38,953 nucleotides of DNA from Blastocladiella britannica (GCA_025349905.2 MU624627.1:1-38953), one strand, 5' to 3'; counted from the first letter of the stretch, positions 1-11,085 are shown. A program made the numbers and translations. Notes: generated by a model not told the origin, from the sequence alone.

Positions 1-444
1 TGGTCGTATTATCAAATTTTACCTTCCATCCGAACGGGACGCCTACGGTCCACTCCGGAGACCCGAAGACTATGGCGCCCCTTGGACGGGAAACCGGAGC
101 AACCGTGCCTACCCTAAACCTTTCGTGTTCAGCCAGCCGCCTTCCCCTGTCTTGGCTCGGATGCCTCCAACACGTCAGTATTTGCATGACCGTCTTGAAC
201 TCTGGCAATTAAAATCACTGCCCTCTGCGACAAGGGTGCCTCACACGCGTCGAGTGTCCGCTCTCAGCACCCCAACCCTGACTGCTATCCTGTTCCTACC
301 TCAAGTGGCGACCGCAAGCGTCCCCACAGCGGCGCATCGCCTGGCAGCGACGGGGAGAATTCTCGTGCGGATGGCGACGGCAACAAGAGCGATGATCAAG
401 GCGGTCCTTCGAAGCGGACGCGGGCGGCACGAGCCCGGAAGTGA
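1..444 (+). CDS. 3' end of an unrecognised gene (partial, truncated by window edge)
   Basis: The last exon reads in frame to a TGA at 442-444. It ends in a hydrophilic, basic tail (GGPSKRTRAARARK) rich in Ser, Gly, Asp and Lys/Arg, which looks disordered and possibly nuclear. Upstream, a different frame is open from base 2 and has natural composition (IIKFYLPSERDAYGPLRRPE). A 128-nt intron from about 178 (GTATTT) to 305 (CTCAAG) joins the two frames, but this junction is only the best of several. I do not recognise the protein. The 5' part lies outside the window. Confidence 0.4.
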
Positions 445-488
445 CCAAGGTTATGGTTTCTCTTTGGAAATATCAAAAAATATAAAAA

Positions 489-1421
489 ATGAGTATGACA
501 ATACCGCTGGTCGTGGACCGGATTTTGGTCGCAGCCATCCGCCGCCATGACAGGGCCGACACGGTCGGAATCCTGCAATACGTGCTCGTGTGCACCGAAT
601 TATATCAAACTCCATCCGGCGCACTCACTCGCGCCGATCAACTGACCGCCAACAACGCTTCCCTGCACGGTTACCTCGGCGCGTTGGAACGCCGGTGGGA
701 AATGCACGTCCACCACGCTGGCGATGGCGAGGACCCGCTCGAATACTCCAAGGATGCCACCGACAATGCGTCTGAAGCAGGACGCCTAGAGGTGCTCCAA
801 TGGTTTTGGGCCAAGCACCGGGACCACGGGATCGCGTTCCCGTATACCAAGTGGGCGATCATGTACGCGAGCAAGTACAATCGGCAGCAAATCCTCGACT
901 GGTGGTGGGATCGGCACATCCACGACGGCCTCGAGTTTCGCTACGACTATAATGCGACCATGGCCGCCTCTGGCGAGGGAAATGTCGCGATTTTGGACTG
1001 GTTTTGGAACAAGTACGAGACGGACAATTTACACTTTGACTACGTCGAGGGCGCCGTCAACCGCGCCTCGGGTGGTGGGCAGATAAAAGTGCTCCAGTGG
1101 TTTTGGGCCAAGTACCGCGACCACGGCCTCCCGTTCCTGTACGGCACCGTTGCAGTTGAGCTAGCTTCTGTCGGTAATCACGTCCGCGTACTCGACTGGT
1201 TTTGGCATATGCACCTTGCCGAGGGGATCGAGTTCAAGTACAACCATACCGCAGCCACGGAAGCCTATAAGGAGGGTTGTCTTCAATCATTGGACTGGTG
1301 GTGGGCCAAGCAAGTGGCCGGCGACCTCAAGATAAAGTATGCGGTGCTGGTGACGATGAATCCTGACCCGCGCGTCCAAGCGTGGTGGCAGGATCGTGGG
1401 TTGGGAAGCTCCAGTTTGTGA
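489..1421 (+). CDS. W-rich ankyrin-like repeat protein (310 aa)
   Basis: This is a single-exon ORF starting at an ATG after an A-rich leader. From about residue 95 it holds six units, each centred on a core such as VLQWFW, ILDWWW or ILDWFW. The cores I counted are exactly 33 residues apart, which is the ankyrin period. Each unit carries a small A-S/A-x-x-G motif before the core and a 'DHG-x-x-F-x-Y' motif after it. The Trp clusters replace the usual Leu/His positions, so this is a divergent ankyrin-type solenoid. No signal peptide, membrane span or enzyme domain is visible. Related proteins lie at 18207-20207 and 33147-34859. A role in protein binding is inferred from the fold; substrate and pathway are unknown. 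Confidence 0.85.
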   Translation: MSMTIPLVVDRILVAAIRRHDRADTVGILQYVLVCTELYQTPSGALTRADQLTANNASLHGYLGALERRWEMHVHHAGDGEDPLEYSKDATDNASEAGRLEVLQWFWAKHRDHGIAFPYTKWAIMYASKYNRQQILDWWWDRHIHDGLEFRYDYNATMAASGEGNVAILDWFWNKYETDNLHFDYVEGAVNRASGGGQIKVLQWFWAKYRDHGLPFLYGTVAVELASVGNHVRVLDWFWHMHLAEGIEFKYNHTAATEAYKEGCLQSLDWWWAKQVAGDLKIKYAVLVTMNPDPRVQAWWQDRGLGSSSL

Positions 1422-1479
1422 ATAAAAATAGACTTCAAAGTTTTTCGGTGCATGGTCTCTCTCTTTCAAACGAACAATC

Positions 1480-3117
1480 ATGCCAGGAACGCAATGCCCC
1501 GCATTAACCGCCATATTGGACGCGGTCCACTATAATGGTAACCGCTCATCGACTGACTGCTGCGACTGGCCGGGCATCTTTTGCAACGAGGACGGGACCG
1601 TGAATTGGCTGTATGCGTATACTATTTTCAATGTATACCGTCATTCTCCGACATAGTATTATTATTTCCCAGGTCGCTTTCAAATAACCAATTGACTGGA
1701 TCTATTCCAGACCTGACCAATCTGACCCGATTGACTGAAGTGCACGTATTATTATGTTGTTAAAAATCCGGTGCAACATCTAACCCGACGCACATATATA
1801 CAGCGGCCTTAACAACAACCAACTGACTGGCCGAGTTCCAGAGAGCCTGGGTAAGATGACTAAGCTCACTGGGATGTGCGTACTGACGGTCATTTTATAA
1901 ATTCATAAGGAAGAGCGCTCACCATCCATGCACCTCATAGCTGGCTGGACAGGAATCGCTTGAATGGTCCGATCCCCGACAGCTTGAGCCAGCTGCCTAA
2001 TCTTGAGTGGTTGTGCGTGTGGTTCATGGTTCGTGCTCATGATTTCGGAATAGACTCCTCACACACATTTGCTTTTTCTGGACAGGCACCTCTATAACAA
2101 CCAGCTTAATGGCTCCATCCCCGAGGGCCTGGGTAAGCTGTCTAATTTGTTTTCGCTGTGCGTTTTCTTGCTATACATCCTTGTATTTCGCTGATCATTT
2201 CCTTTTTATTATTAGACACCTCGCCGGGAATGAGCTCACTGGGACGATTCCGGAGAGTTTGAGCGAGCTCAAGAGTCTTTCTGTTCTGTACGATCGTTCT
2301 TTTTCGTCATGATCTGCTCTTGATTCACTCAATCTGCCTTGAGCGATCAGCGTGCTCTCCAACAACTCGCTGACTGGGACGATCCCGAAAGGTTTAAGCA
2401 AGTTGTCAAAACTCACCGAACTGTACGCGCCTACTCAATTTTATCATTGACGAATGTGGTGGTTGCTCACGATAATACTTAACAGATACTTGATAAACAA
2501 CCGGCTGGACGGCCCTATCCCGAATATCCAGGCAAAGTGCGTCAATACTGTGCCATCCTTGCCCTTTCCTCAATTTACTAAACAAAATATTTAGTACCAA
2601 CTGCTCGATCCTCCCTCAAACTGGGGTTCAACCGCTTTGCTTTTCTGGAAACTCGGGCTTGTGCTACGACGATGTCAAAGTATCAATAAGCACATGCCCT
2701 GGTTCGATACCGAGCGTTTCAAATGTTGATGTTCCGAGCCAGACGCCTTCCAGCATCCCTTTGATCCCAGTCGTTCTGGGTGTGGTTGCGACCCTTGTGG
2801 TTCTTGCAGCAGCAATCGCCATTTTCATGATCCGCCGTCGCCGCCCTGAGAAGCCGGCCGCACTCGATACCTCAGCCCTCCTGAAATCGCCCAGTAGTTC
2901 GAGCAAGCTGGCGGTACAGGATGCGATTCTTCCAGCATTCCCTGTGATCGTGGAGCAGGAAGATATGTACCTCCCCACACACAGCAATTTGGGATCCTAT
3001 GTTGAAGTCGCCGAGGACGATGGAAGAGAGGGTTCACTGTATCTTCCCTCGCAGGTGGGACTTCATGACACCTTTGGATCGACGCTGGTCGGGACACGCG
3101 GCCCTTGTTCAAAATAA
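1480..3117 (+). CDS. leucine-rich-repeat receptor-like membrane protein, nine exons (about 377 aa)
   Basis: Exons are 1480-1610, 1673-1741, 1804-1875, 1941-2012, 2086-2157, 2216-2287, 2351-2422, 2486-2536 and 2595-3117; all introns are phase 2. The first exon encodes an LRR N-cap-like segment (DCCDWPGIFC). Each middle exon then encodes one plant-type LRR (L-x-x-N-x-L-x-G-x-I-P). A Cys-containing cap follows (CSILPQTG to GLCYDD). Next come a Ser/Pro stalk, one transmembrane helix (IPVVLGVVATLVVLAAAIAI), a basic stop-transfer RRRRP, and a roughly 95-residue acidic cytoplasmic tail with several Tyr (MYLPTH, LYLPSQ). There is no kinase domain. No signal peptide is seen at this start, so a further 5' exon may be missing. 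Intron 2 appears to be GC-AG. Recognition of an extracellular ligand is inferred. Confidence 0.8.
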
Positions 3118-3211
3118 ACAGAACAACAACTTTAACTCCATCGTCTTTCAAGAGGGGACTTGTTGGGAATTTTTTGGAGTTTGAAAAAAAAAAGTTGATG
3201 TCCGTGCGCCG

Positions 3212-3324
3212 ACATTGTCGAGGACGTAGAACGAGAGGAGTCCTTGTATCTCCCCACACAGGTCCCTCTTGATGACATCCTTGGATCGCCGCTACTCGAG
3301 GAGCCCAGTTGTGCATCATTAAAT
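3212..3324 (+). repeat. decayed duplicate of the LRR-gene C-terminal tail
   Basis: Right after the LRR gene, one frame reads VEDVEREESLYLPTQVPLDD and then ILGSPL. This aligns with the end of that gene (VAEDDGREGSLYLPSQVGLHD, then TFGSTL). The copy has no start codon and runs past the position of the original stop. It looks like a local tandem duplication of the terminal exon, or possibly an alternative 3' exon. Source bases are about 3001-3116. Confidence 0.6.
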
Positions 3325-3369
3325 ATATTCCTCCTCTTCCAAAAAAATTAAAGAAATACAAGTCAAAAA

Positions 3370-5651
3370 ATGTTGTTCAATAACTCCCCGCAAGAAACAG
3401 CGGCAGCAGCAGCAGACATGCCAGCACCACCAAAGAAGCCCTACAACCGTCGGTTCCGGTTCCCGCCGGACGCCATGCAGCCCGATTTCTTTGCCAATCT
3501 TCGCGATCCCGGATCCGTGCTCCCGAAATGGTCCACGTCGTCCGCATCCGCTTACCAGGGCCTTCCTGCCGCACAAGTTAGTGCTTCGGTCGCTGCCACT
3601 GGCACCGTTGCGCGATCCGTCATGGATTTCAACGAGCAGTCCCATTTTGCCCTCACTCACAGCCTGCCCGATCGATGTGGTTATGGTGGTGCTGAAAACG
3701 ATGGTTTGGCTACTGCATCATCACAACATCAGAGCGATCTGCTCGCCCAGCAGCAGCAGCAGAGCATTACGCAGCGCGACTACATCGCCCATGAGCTGCC
3801 CGACACGCACGACTATGTGAATCATAACAATCGGGTAATTTTATTATTCTACGTCCATGTATTCCGACTGCATACTCACATACAACTAACAAAAAAACAA
3901 AAGTACCCGCCCATCTACCGCGACGAGGCCCATGTTACCATCTCTTCCAAGACGTTGTACAGCGACACGTACCGCGGTGTGAATGACGAGGCCCTGGTGC
4001 CCGCGAATGCCACCCCATCGGCCAAAGCGCGCCGCCAGCGCCTGACTTACGACTGCATTGTCCTGGGCAGCGGCGATCCGCCCCCGATCCACACTCGCAC
4101 CAGTCGCTCGACTACCTCGCTGGTTGGTAAACCAGCACCAACCGCTGCCAACGACAGCGGGGATGCGAATCATCCGTCCGATCACTGGTTGACGGTTACT
4201 CGGAAAGAGTTTGTGGCCTTGGACTTGGCATCCGCCAATCCCGAACGAATTGCCGCTGCCGAAATGCGAGCGCGCGAAAAGCGACCATCGCGGGTCCTGG
4301 AAAACCCGGACGGGGAAACGGCGGAGCGGTGCAGCACCGTTCGCGCCGATTTTGGGCCCAAGGCGTACGAGCCGCCAGATCTTTCATTTAAAGCGGATCT
4401 CGAAGGAACGCACTTGTCGGTACGCACGCTCCTTATTTGTTTGCTACAATAAAGATACTAACACCATAATGAAAGCTAGCGACAGGGTACACGGTTCCAG
4501 CGGCATCCCAGTACATGGCCAACTATGTTCCGCACCACCCGTCGCGGCCCGCGCGCATCTCTTTCCCACGCACGGTGCTGCTGCAGGAAGAGGACCCGCA
4601 CAACCCGAGCGGCAGTGTCCCCGCGCAATCGACCGCAGCCACCAGCTATCCAGCGCACGCGGTAGTGCGGCACGTTCCCGTCGCCCGGCGCGACATTTCA
4701 CGCGTGTTCCAGGGCCAACAGCCGCACTTGACGCCAACGGACGACGAAACAACAGCAACAGACGCCAGAACAGTGGCCACTCCGCCGCCGCAGTCAGTGA
4801 CCCGGCGCGACTTTGCCGGGTTCGCGCACTCGGCCACCACCGGCACACAGGCGATTCGGCCGTCGCCGTACTCGCACGTATTGCGTCCCGAGGACCCGGG
4901 GCCAGCAGCGGATACTCCCGTCGGGCCCGAGTCGCGCGCGGCGTACTCGAAACCCACGGGCGTATCGGCGGCAGCGTTCCGAGCGACTCGCGCCGCGACC
5001 CGTGCGCGCGTGGCCGCCATTTCCACGTCACACTTTGAGCTCGGGACCGACGAGGACGGGATCAGCGGGTCTGCGTCGTTGACCACGGCGCAAGCACACC
5101 ATGGCGCGACGGCAGTCGCGGCGGCCTTGCTCCGGAGCACTGGTGCTGCCACCGATTCGACTCGTGTGGGCGACAACAACCGCGACGATGACCCGATCCG
5201 CCGCCGGCCCGTGATCCCAGACCACTCGTTTGCCACGTCTCTGCGCAACACGGTGCACGGCGACGACGGCGACGGCGGTGTCCCGGCCCGATCGGTTGTG
5301 GGCACCAGTGTCTCGCGCGACACGTACGTCGAGCACTCGGCCGCGGCGGTCGCGCGCGCCGACAACTCTCCTCGTCATCGGCAGCACGGCAATAGTAATG
5401 CCGATGCAGCTGCAGGTGTTGGTCGGGGTGGTGGGCGGATGCGTGGGCGCGCCGACGGCAGCGTTGCTGGTGGCGGCGTCGATCACTGGGTGCTTGACGA
5501 TCGCGTCTCGGATATCACGGGGGCCACCTGGAAGGCCATGCCGGGTGGGAGTAGTACCGGCGGCACTGGAGGCGATTGGTTGTCCACCACGCACCGCGTG
5601 CACGTGCGTATGCCTGCCGAGGCTTTGTTGCCCGAGGGGTTTGGCCAGTAG
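3370..5651 (+). CDS. three-exon protein, possible axonemal microtubule-associated protein (SAXO4/PPP1R32-like)
   Basis: Exons 3370-3834, 3904-4419 and 4476-5651 give about 718 aa with both introns in phase 0. The protein is basic, hydrophilic and low in helix-forming content. It repeats short motifs of the type S-[IV]-T-x-R-D-[FY] (SITQRDYIAHE, SVTRRDFAGFAHS), T-G-Y-T-x-P, and SKPTG. It also has a short poly-Gln run near residue 130 and a Gly-rich region near the C-terminus. Short tyrosine/phenylalanine motifs of this kind are known from flagellar microtubule-inner proteins such as PPP1R32/SAXO4, which would fit a zoosporic fungus. The match is by motif style only, so the name is tentative. 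The ORF and splice phases are well supported. Confidence 0.6.
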
Positions 5652-5757
5652 TTTTTCGTTGATCCCGTATGCTTTCGATTGCTAATCGTGCAAGGCACTC
5701 CAGAATCGCCAAACCAGCTGAGAGCAAATATATAACAAAGAAAATATTCATTCAATC

Positions 5758-6999
5758 TCAAAGGCTCGACAACCGCTCCTCGCACTGCGTGCACGGCGGC
5801 TCGCTGTGCCCTGACGAACTCGAGATAAACCGGGGACATGCGCTCGCAACCGCGTCCACAACCTTTTGTCGAAGCTCCATCAATCTCCGGCTTGGACCGG
5901 TTCCCGTCAAGTGCGGATCGAGTACATCAAGCAATGCCCTCATGAGCCGCAGGTGCGACCTCAACAACAACAGCTGGTCGGGCGAAGAGGAACGCAACGC
6001 TTCCAATTTCTCAGCCAATTGAGTGTCGCCCGAATACGCAAGGATGGAGGTGACTTGGGCCAAGCATTCATCCGAGACGATTCGTTCATGGACAAATAGC
6101 TCAACGAGCTGGGCACACCACCGTCGAGAGGGAGCCGTGGTCATGGCATCGATAAAGTCCGGCCCACCATCACAACCAAAGCACTAGCAAGCGATTGCAG
6201 GAAAGGGAACCGTGGTCAAAAAGTCCAGCATCCATTCCCATCCACCCAGAGTGGCAATAGCGCCTCCGCATTGGGAAACCAAGTTTTGACTCACGTTTCG
6301 ATACATCAAGTTGATTGGCAGCGCCAACGCGCTCAAGAGGACGTAAGAAACGCGTCCATCAAGGTCGACAGAAGCGATAGCACCGGCCAAAAACGCAGGA
6401 ACGTCCATCTGCCCCAAAAACAAGGACATCACCATCGATGTTGGATTCTCCAACAATCTTTCAATGAAAATGACCACCTGCCGTGTTTCCGAGTTTGTGT
6501 TCCGGCACAATGCAACCGTCGCGCTCGCAATGTCGAGAGCAACGCCAGAGCTCACGGTTTCCTTGCAAAGAGCATCCACGGCAATTAGGGCGCCAACCAG
6601 GCGGGACGTTTTGGCAGCGCGCCACCATGTTTTTTTTAGGAAATCCGAGCTTGTAATGTCGTGCACATATCGGGGTCGGCCGGCACCAAAGAGTTCGACG
6701 ATTTGCCATAAATTCCAAATGTTGGTTCCGTCAGTCGCGGTGGTGAGAGAAAGCGCTTGCACCAGACCAGAGGCAACACCTGGTTAAGCGAGCGCGTCGT
6801 CAACGTCGACATTGTTGTCAACAACGCGATTCATCAGACCTGCTCCAAACGAGATGAGGTGCGGAGCGCTGCTGCAAACGAGGGACATGATCCAGTTGAA
6901 GCCGCCGAGGGGAACGACGAGGGACTCGTAGGGGTTTCCAAATCTATTTGCAAGTTGAGGGGTTATTACACGGCTGAGTGGGCTTTCGAAAGTTTCCAT
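5758..6999 (-). CDS. ARM/HEAT-like helical repeat protein, interrupted by an in-frame TAG
   Basis: One minus-strand frame runs from the ATG at 6999 to the stop at 5758. A TAA at 6784 lies inside a 60-nt in-frame intron (GTCTGA...AACCAG), which joins SFGAG directly to VASGLVQ. A TAG at 6184-6186 then interrupts the frame. It is either a real nonsense change or is removed by a 111-nt phase-0 intron with a GTGAGT donor and a TTGCTAG acceptor, which would delete a repeat-like segment. The product is rich in amphipathic helices with recurring GG-[FW]-x-W-[IM] turns, like armadillo repeats. It may be a continuation or paralogue of the upstream F-box gene at 7075-8188. Function unknown. Confidence 0.5.
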
Positions 7000-7074
7000 C
7001 TCACCAGCGATCTCGTCCGCTATGCGGGCGCTACACCAATTGTGCGACTGGTGCAGCAGAGAGTGGTAACCGTT

Positions 7075-8188
7075 TTAGGTTCCGGGAGTGTAAAAGGGGG
7101 GAAAAAAACTACGGCCCGGCGATGCCGCCGCCTTGGCCGCCGCCGTCTCGGCCGCCTTGATCTTGGCCACTGACTTGGCCTCTTGCGCCTCAACCCGCGC
7201 GCCAACAAGACTCTCCACCGCGGCGACCAGCTTGGGAGCCCACGCCTCGCCCGCCTCCATCGCCACGTACATCCGTCGGGTCGCCCACTCGTGGTACAGG
7301 CTGCACCAGGCCATGTCGGCCTCGGATTTGCCTTTCCAACCAGCGAGCTCCCTGCCGCCACGCTCTTCACACTCGGCCAGTAGCGCCTTCCACTGCCGAT
7401 TGCAAAGTTCTTGAATCGCGGCGAGCTCGGCAAGGATACCCTCCAAACCGCCCCAAGTCCGCGCGCATTCGAATGCATTTCGAGCCCAGTCCATGTCAGC
7501 ATAGGGTGCGGCAAGTTCCATAAAGCCGTTTGCGATATCATTAGACATGTTCTCGAGACGGTCGTCCTCCAATTCGCCGAAATTCGTCATGGCGGCATAC
7601 ATGCCCAGCGCATAGCCCACATCACTTCCGTTGTCAGCAATGATGCCCATGACCCAGTTGGGACCAGTCAGGCCAAGCAGACCGACCAGGTGCAGACCCA
7701 TGGGCGGCGATACTTTGAACACTCCATGCAACAGCTGGACAAGCCCATCGCTGTCGAGCCCATAGTCGAGGTGGTGCACGAGGTCGCGAATGATCTTTGG
7801 GAGCGTCAAGAGCATGAGCGAATACCGTCGGTTGCGGTGTGGGCGGCACACCAGCCGGTGCACCACCTGGCAAGCAAGGTAGCGAGCGTGATCCAGGTCA
7901 TGGAGCCCCTTGAGAATGGCGTCGGCGCTTTCAGCAGTGCCACTGCCAACAATGGCCATGAGTGCACGAGTGGTAGGGTCGTGCTCGAGCATGATCGGGG
8001 GTCTGGTTGTCCAGGCATTTTGAGGCGGCGCGATAGGCCAATATGGCCAATATGGCCGGGGGGGGTCCAGAAACGTCGAGACGCGGACGAGGAGCTCGTC
8101 GGGCAAGGTCCACGGACTCCACGGACGCTACATTGCCTTTTGTGACCATAATACGCGGGCGAAATGGTCATCATGAGCATGCCACCAT
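7075..8188 (-). CDS. F-box / helical-repeat protein, start uncertain
   Basis: The protein opens with an F-box-like segment (LPDELLVRVSTFLDPP). About 250 residues of leucine-rich helical repeats follow, then an Ala/Lys-rich coiled tail (EAKSVAKIKAAETAAAKAAA). F-box proteins bind Skp1 in SCF ubiquitin ligases, and the repeats would bind the substrate; this is inferred from the family. No in-frame ATG precedes the F-box. Two explanations fit. One is a 58-nt intron right after an ATG at 8186-8188 (acceptor AATGTAG). The other is a one-base frameshift after a start at 8149, whose frame reads MVTKGNVASVESVDL and would join the F-box. A similar layout is seen at 34886-35975. Confidence 0.6.
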
Positions 8189-8406
8189 GGGCACCCTCAA
8201 GGAAATCGGGAGCCGGCTTGGGCGACTCAAGAACCTCGCCAGTGCCGTCGACACTGCCGATGAAAACCAACTGCTCGTTTCGACGCTGCACCAGCGAGCA
8301 ACCGACCTCTGCGATCATCTGCGATTTCGCAAAGTAAAGAGCGTCAATCCAATCGACTTCAAGCACATGCACTGCGCCAAACGAACATGGAGGACCAAAA
8401 ACCATC

Positions 8407-9143
8407 ATGCCCATCAATCCCCGAAAAGTCACTGTCGAACGCACTTGCATGGGCTGCATGCCATGTGCGCACTTGGCTCCTCTATTCGACGAGGAGCGGT
8501 CCTGATCAAGGAAAAAAAAATCTCCCCCCAGATCGCCAAGGTGTACGGTTGCTCCAGGTCGTCCAGCTGCTGTATGCCATTTACAGTCTTGCGCTGGGCA
8601 TATTTATCTGTACGACCATTGATAAAGACCCCACTACCAAGGGCGGCGCGATCCAGGCCCTTGCCAACACGAGGTTTGGCAAGACTGATAGTTCCGTGCG
8701 CGTCTTTGCCTACATATTGACCGGCCTGCTTGCCCTCGAAGTGACCGTTGTCTTGGTTGGCATTTACTCGGTTGTCAAGCGCATTGTTGGTGACTTCAAA
8801 GTGCGTTGTTTTTGCTTCTTGTTGACTCTGGAGACATATGGAGAAAATGGTCTGGCTAATCATATCTTTGCAGTTTTTCGCGTACGCTGGCATATTCCTC
8901 TCGATCATTGAGCTCGGATTCAGCATTGGTCGAGGATTCTACGTTCTGCGCGAGCTCCCTGTCGTGTTCGCGGCTGTCTGTTTCTACCTCTACAGGCCGT
9001 ACATCAACACTATGAAGGTTGAGAATGCGGAAATCGAGGACGAGGCGGCAGTGGTGGTGGCGACGCTGGTAGCAGCAAGAGCCGTGGTCGCAGCAGAGGC
9101 GGGAGAGAGGCCAAATGTTGCCGTGGCCACCGTCTCGACCTGA
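8407..9143 (+). CDS. four-helix membrane protein (about 198 aa)
   Basis: Exons 8407-8464, 8532-8800 and 8874-9143 join in frame (phase 1, then phase 0). The first intron is 67 nt with a GTGCGC donor and a C-rich tract before CAG. The N-terminus is PRKVTVERTCMGCMPYRQGV, a Cys-rich cytoplasmic motif directly before helix 1. Four hydrophobic segments follow, near residues 24-42, 80-105, 110-130 and 140-158. The tail is acidic and Ala/Val-rich. The layout resembles small fungal tetraspan proteins of unknown function, but I cannot assign a family. It converges on the copper-fist gene with only 33 nt between the two stop codons. Confidence 0.7.
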
Positions 9144-9176
9144 AGAAAAAAAAAAGAAAAACTGCATCCCATGTAC

Positions 9177-11085
9177 TCACTGGCCCGCAGATGAGGAGGC
9201 GGCAGGGGCAGCAGCAGCAGAAGCGATAGCAGCGGCCGGATCCCAACCGACAAAGAACCGGTCGACACACACGTCCTTGGAGCAATCGCCGCAGTCGCGC
9301 GCGGGCTTGACGCATCCGCACGTGCACACGGCAGCGCGGGTCCCTGTGGCGGAGGTAGCCCCATCGCCTCGGACCACCACCCGGACTTTGCGAGCGCGGC
9401 CGTTCCCATCTTCTTCGTCCCCATGAGAAAGACCCATACACAGCGGCCGGTCTTCCATGTCGCGGCGCGTGCGCTTCTTGGCGCGCGCACAGCACTGGCC
9501 GCCGCAGCTGGTGGAGGCGCTGCACGGGCAAGATATGGCGCAGTCGCCGCACGACGAGGATGATGACGTTGGTCCGCCGGCCGAGCAGCAGCACTGCTCT
9601 GGCGCCGGAACGGGGGGAAGAGGAGGGGAGATCGGTGCTTCCATTTCGCCGCCGCTGCAGCACGAAGGGCCGCAGGTGCAGCCAGACTCGGACGAGCAGC
9701 ACCCGGACGCAGTCTCCCCGCCAGCTGCGGTAGTCGGGCCGCAGCAGCTCGAGGTGGACGGAACCGAGACCGCCATCATAGCGTTGGGGGTGGTAGAGCA
9801 GCAGGAGCTTTGGGTGGGTGAGGTCGGTTTCGCACAGCAGCTGCCAGCAGCCGGAGGTGCGGGTGCCGGAGTCTTTTTCGTGCAGCAAGAGGATCCCACC
9901 GTAATGGTCTCCGGCGGCGACGTGGACGGTGTGGGCAATCCCAGGGCAATAGCTGGCAGCGTCGACCACACGGACGACGGCAACGAGTCCGCGCCTACCG
10001 CCCCAAGATCCGACATTGACGTTAAAGGGAACGGCAACGGAGGCAACGACTCAACCGGGAACAAGCCGGTGGTGATGGGTGACTGCAGCGACGCCGGGAT
10101 CGGCAGCGCGTACGGCAGAGCCTGGCCCGCGGCCAAAAAAACGCTGGTGATCGGGATCGGGCGCGGAGGGGCCGGGGACGGCGCGGTGATGAAACCAGCG
10201 GATGACGCCGATGAGGGAGCCAGCAGCATGCCGAGTGACCCGAGCACGCTGTGAGCGCAGGCGCAGTCCATTGAGGAGCATCCGGTCGGGGTGGGCGCGG
10301 TCGGATTGTCAGTGGCGGTGCAGCACAGGCAGCGCACGCCGGTCTTGGAGAAGCAGGTGCAGGGGTTGAGGAGGGCGTCGACTTTTTTTGGTGTGTTTTG
10401 GTGGTGAGTCCTTTTGTTTTTGCTGTTTTGTTGAACAACGACAAAACGTACGTGAGAAGCCAGGCGAAGACAATGAGACTGCTGCCAAAGAAGAAGCTGG
10501 TGGTTCCGGGTCGGCACTAGCTCGACTTCCACCACAGCACCCGCCAGTGGGCTTGGGCGAAGGAACAGCACTGATGGCACCAATTGTCTGGGTCCGAGGG
10601 GAGGGTTCCTCCGGCTGCACAGTCTGCTCGGGCTGCACGGACTCGGACGACGATGGGAGCGAAGAAGAGGCCGCCGGGGGCAATGATTCCGAAGAAGTAG
10701 AGGGAGGCACCGGTGCGGCAACGCCGCGGGGTGCACGTTTACCCTTGGCGGCCTTGGTGCTCGCGTCCAGGTACTCCCAGGTCACACCTCGGGCAAACGC
10801 GGCCGCGGCCACTTCGGCCGATTCCGCAGAGAGCATGGTCACTTTTTGGCCCAGTCCACCACCGGTGTTGTTATTATTATTGCCAGTGTCGCGATGGAGC
10901 ACCGTGGGGACGGCGATGGCAGGCGGGATGGCGGCAGCGGCCCTCGCAGAAGCGGACGCAGATGGGCGGCCTTTTTTACGGATCTCAAACAACTCCCGGT
11001 CGGCGTGTGCGCAGGTGGAGGTGCGGTGGCCGCGGATGCATGCGTCGCAGCTAAAGCGCAGCGGCAGGTCGGGGAGGACGAGCAT
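9177..11085 (-). CDS. copper-fist transcription factor with Cys-rich C-terminal half (about 612 aa)
   Basis: Exons 11085-10452 and 10381-9177 are joined by a phase-1 intron (GTACGT...AAAAAG). The N-terminus is a copper-fist DNA-binding domain: C13-x2-C16-x8-C25-x-H27 with the RGHR motif and KKGRP, which contacts the minor groove in this family (Ace1/Cup2, Amt1, Mac1). The usual Cys after GRP is absent (GRPSAS). Starting at the ATG five residues before the fist region fits the family, whose fist is always N-terminal. The second exon is packed with Cys clusters: CTCFSKTGVRCLCC, repeated SSCC or GSCC, CTCGPSCC, and CTCGCVKPARDCGDC. These are likely Cu(I)-binding switches in the nucleus. The gene is divergent from the biotin gene with 65 nt between starts. 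Confidence 0.85.

Noticed and set aside
4444..5603. Long minus-strand ORFs opposite the possible axonemal gene
   Set aside because: They mirror the GC-rich third positions of the plus-strand gene, have no natural composition, and lack splice or family support.
6784..6786. Nonsense codon TAA in the ARM-like gene
   Set aside because: It lies in a 60-nt in-frame intron ending in AACCAG, so it need not be a real stop.
7806..8459. Minus-strand 217-codon ORF spanning the F-box gene start
   Set aside because: Its downstream half is the wrong frame of the F-box gene and its upstream half has no supported start or splice. Kept only as a low-interest observation.
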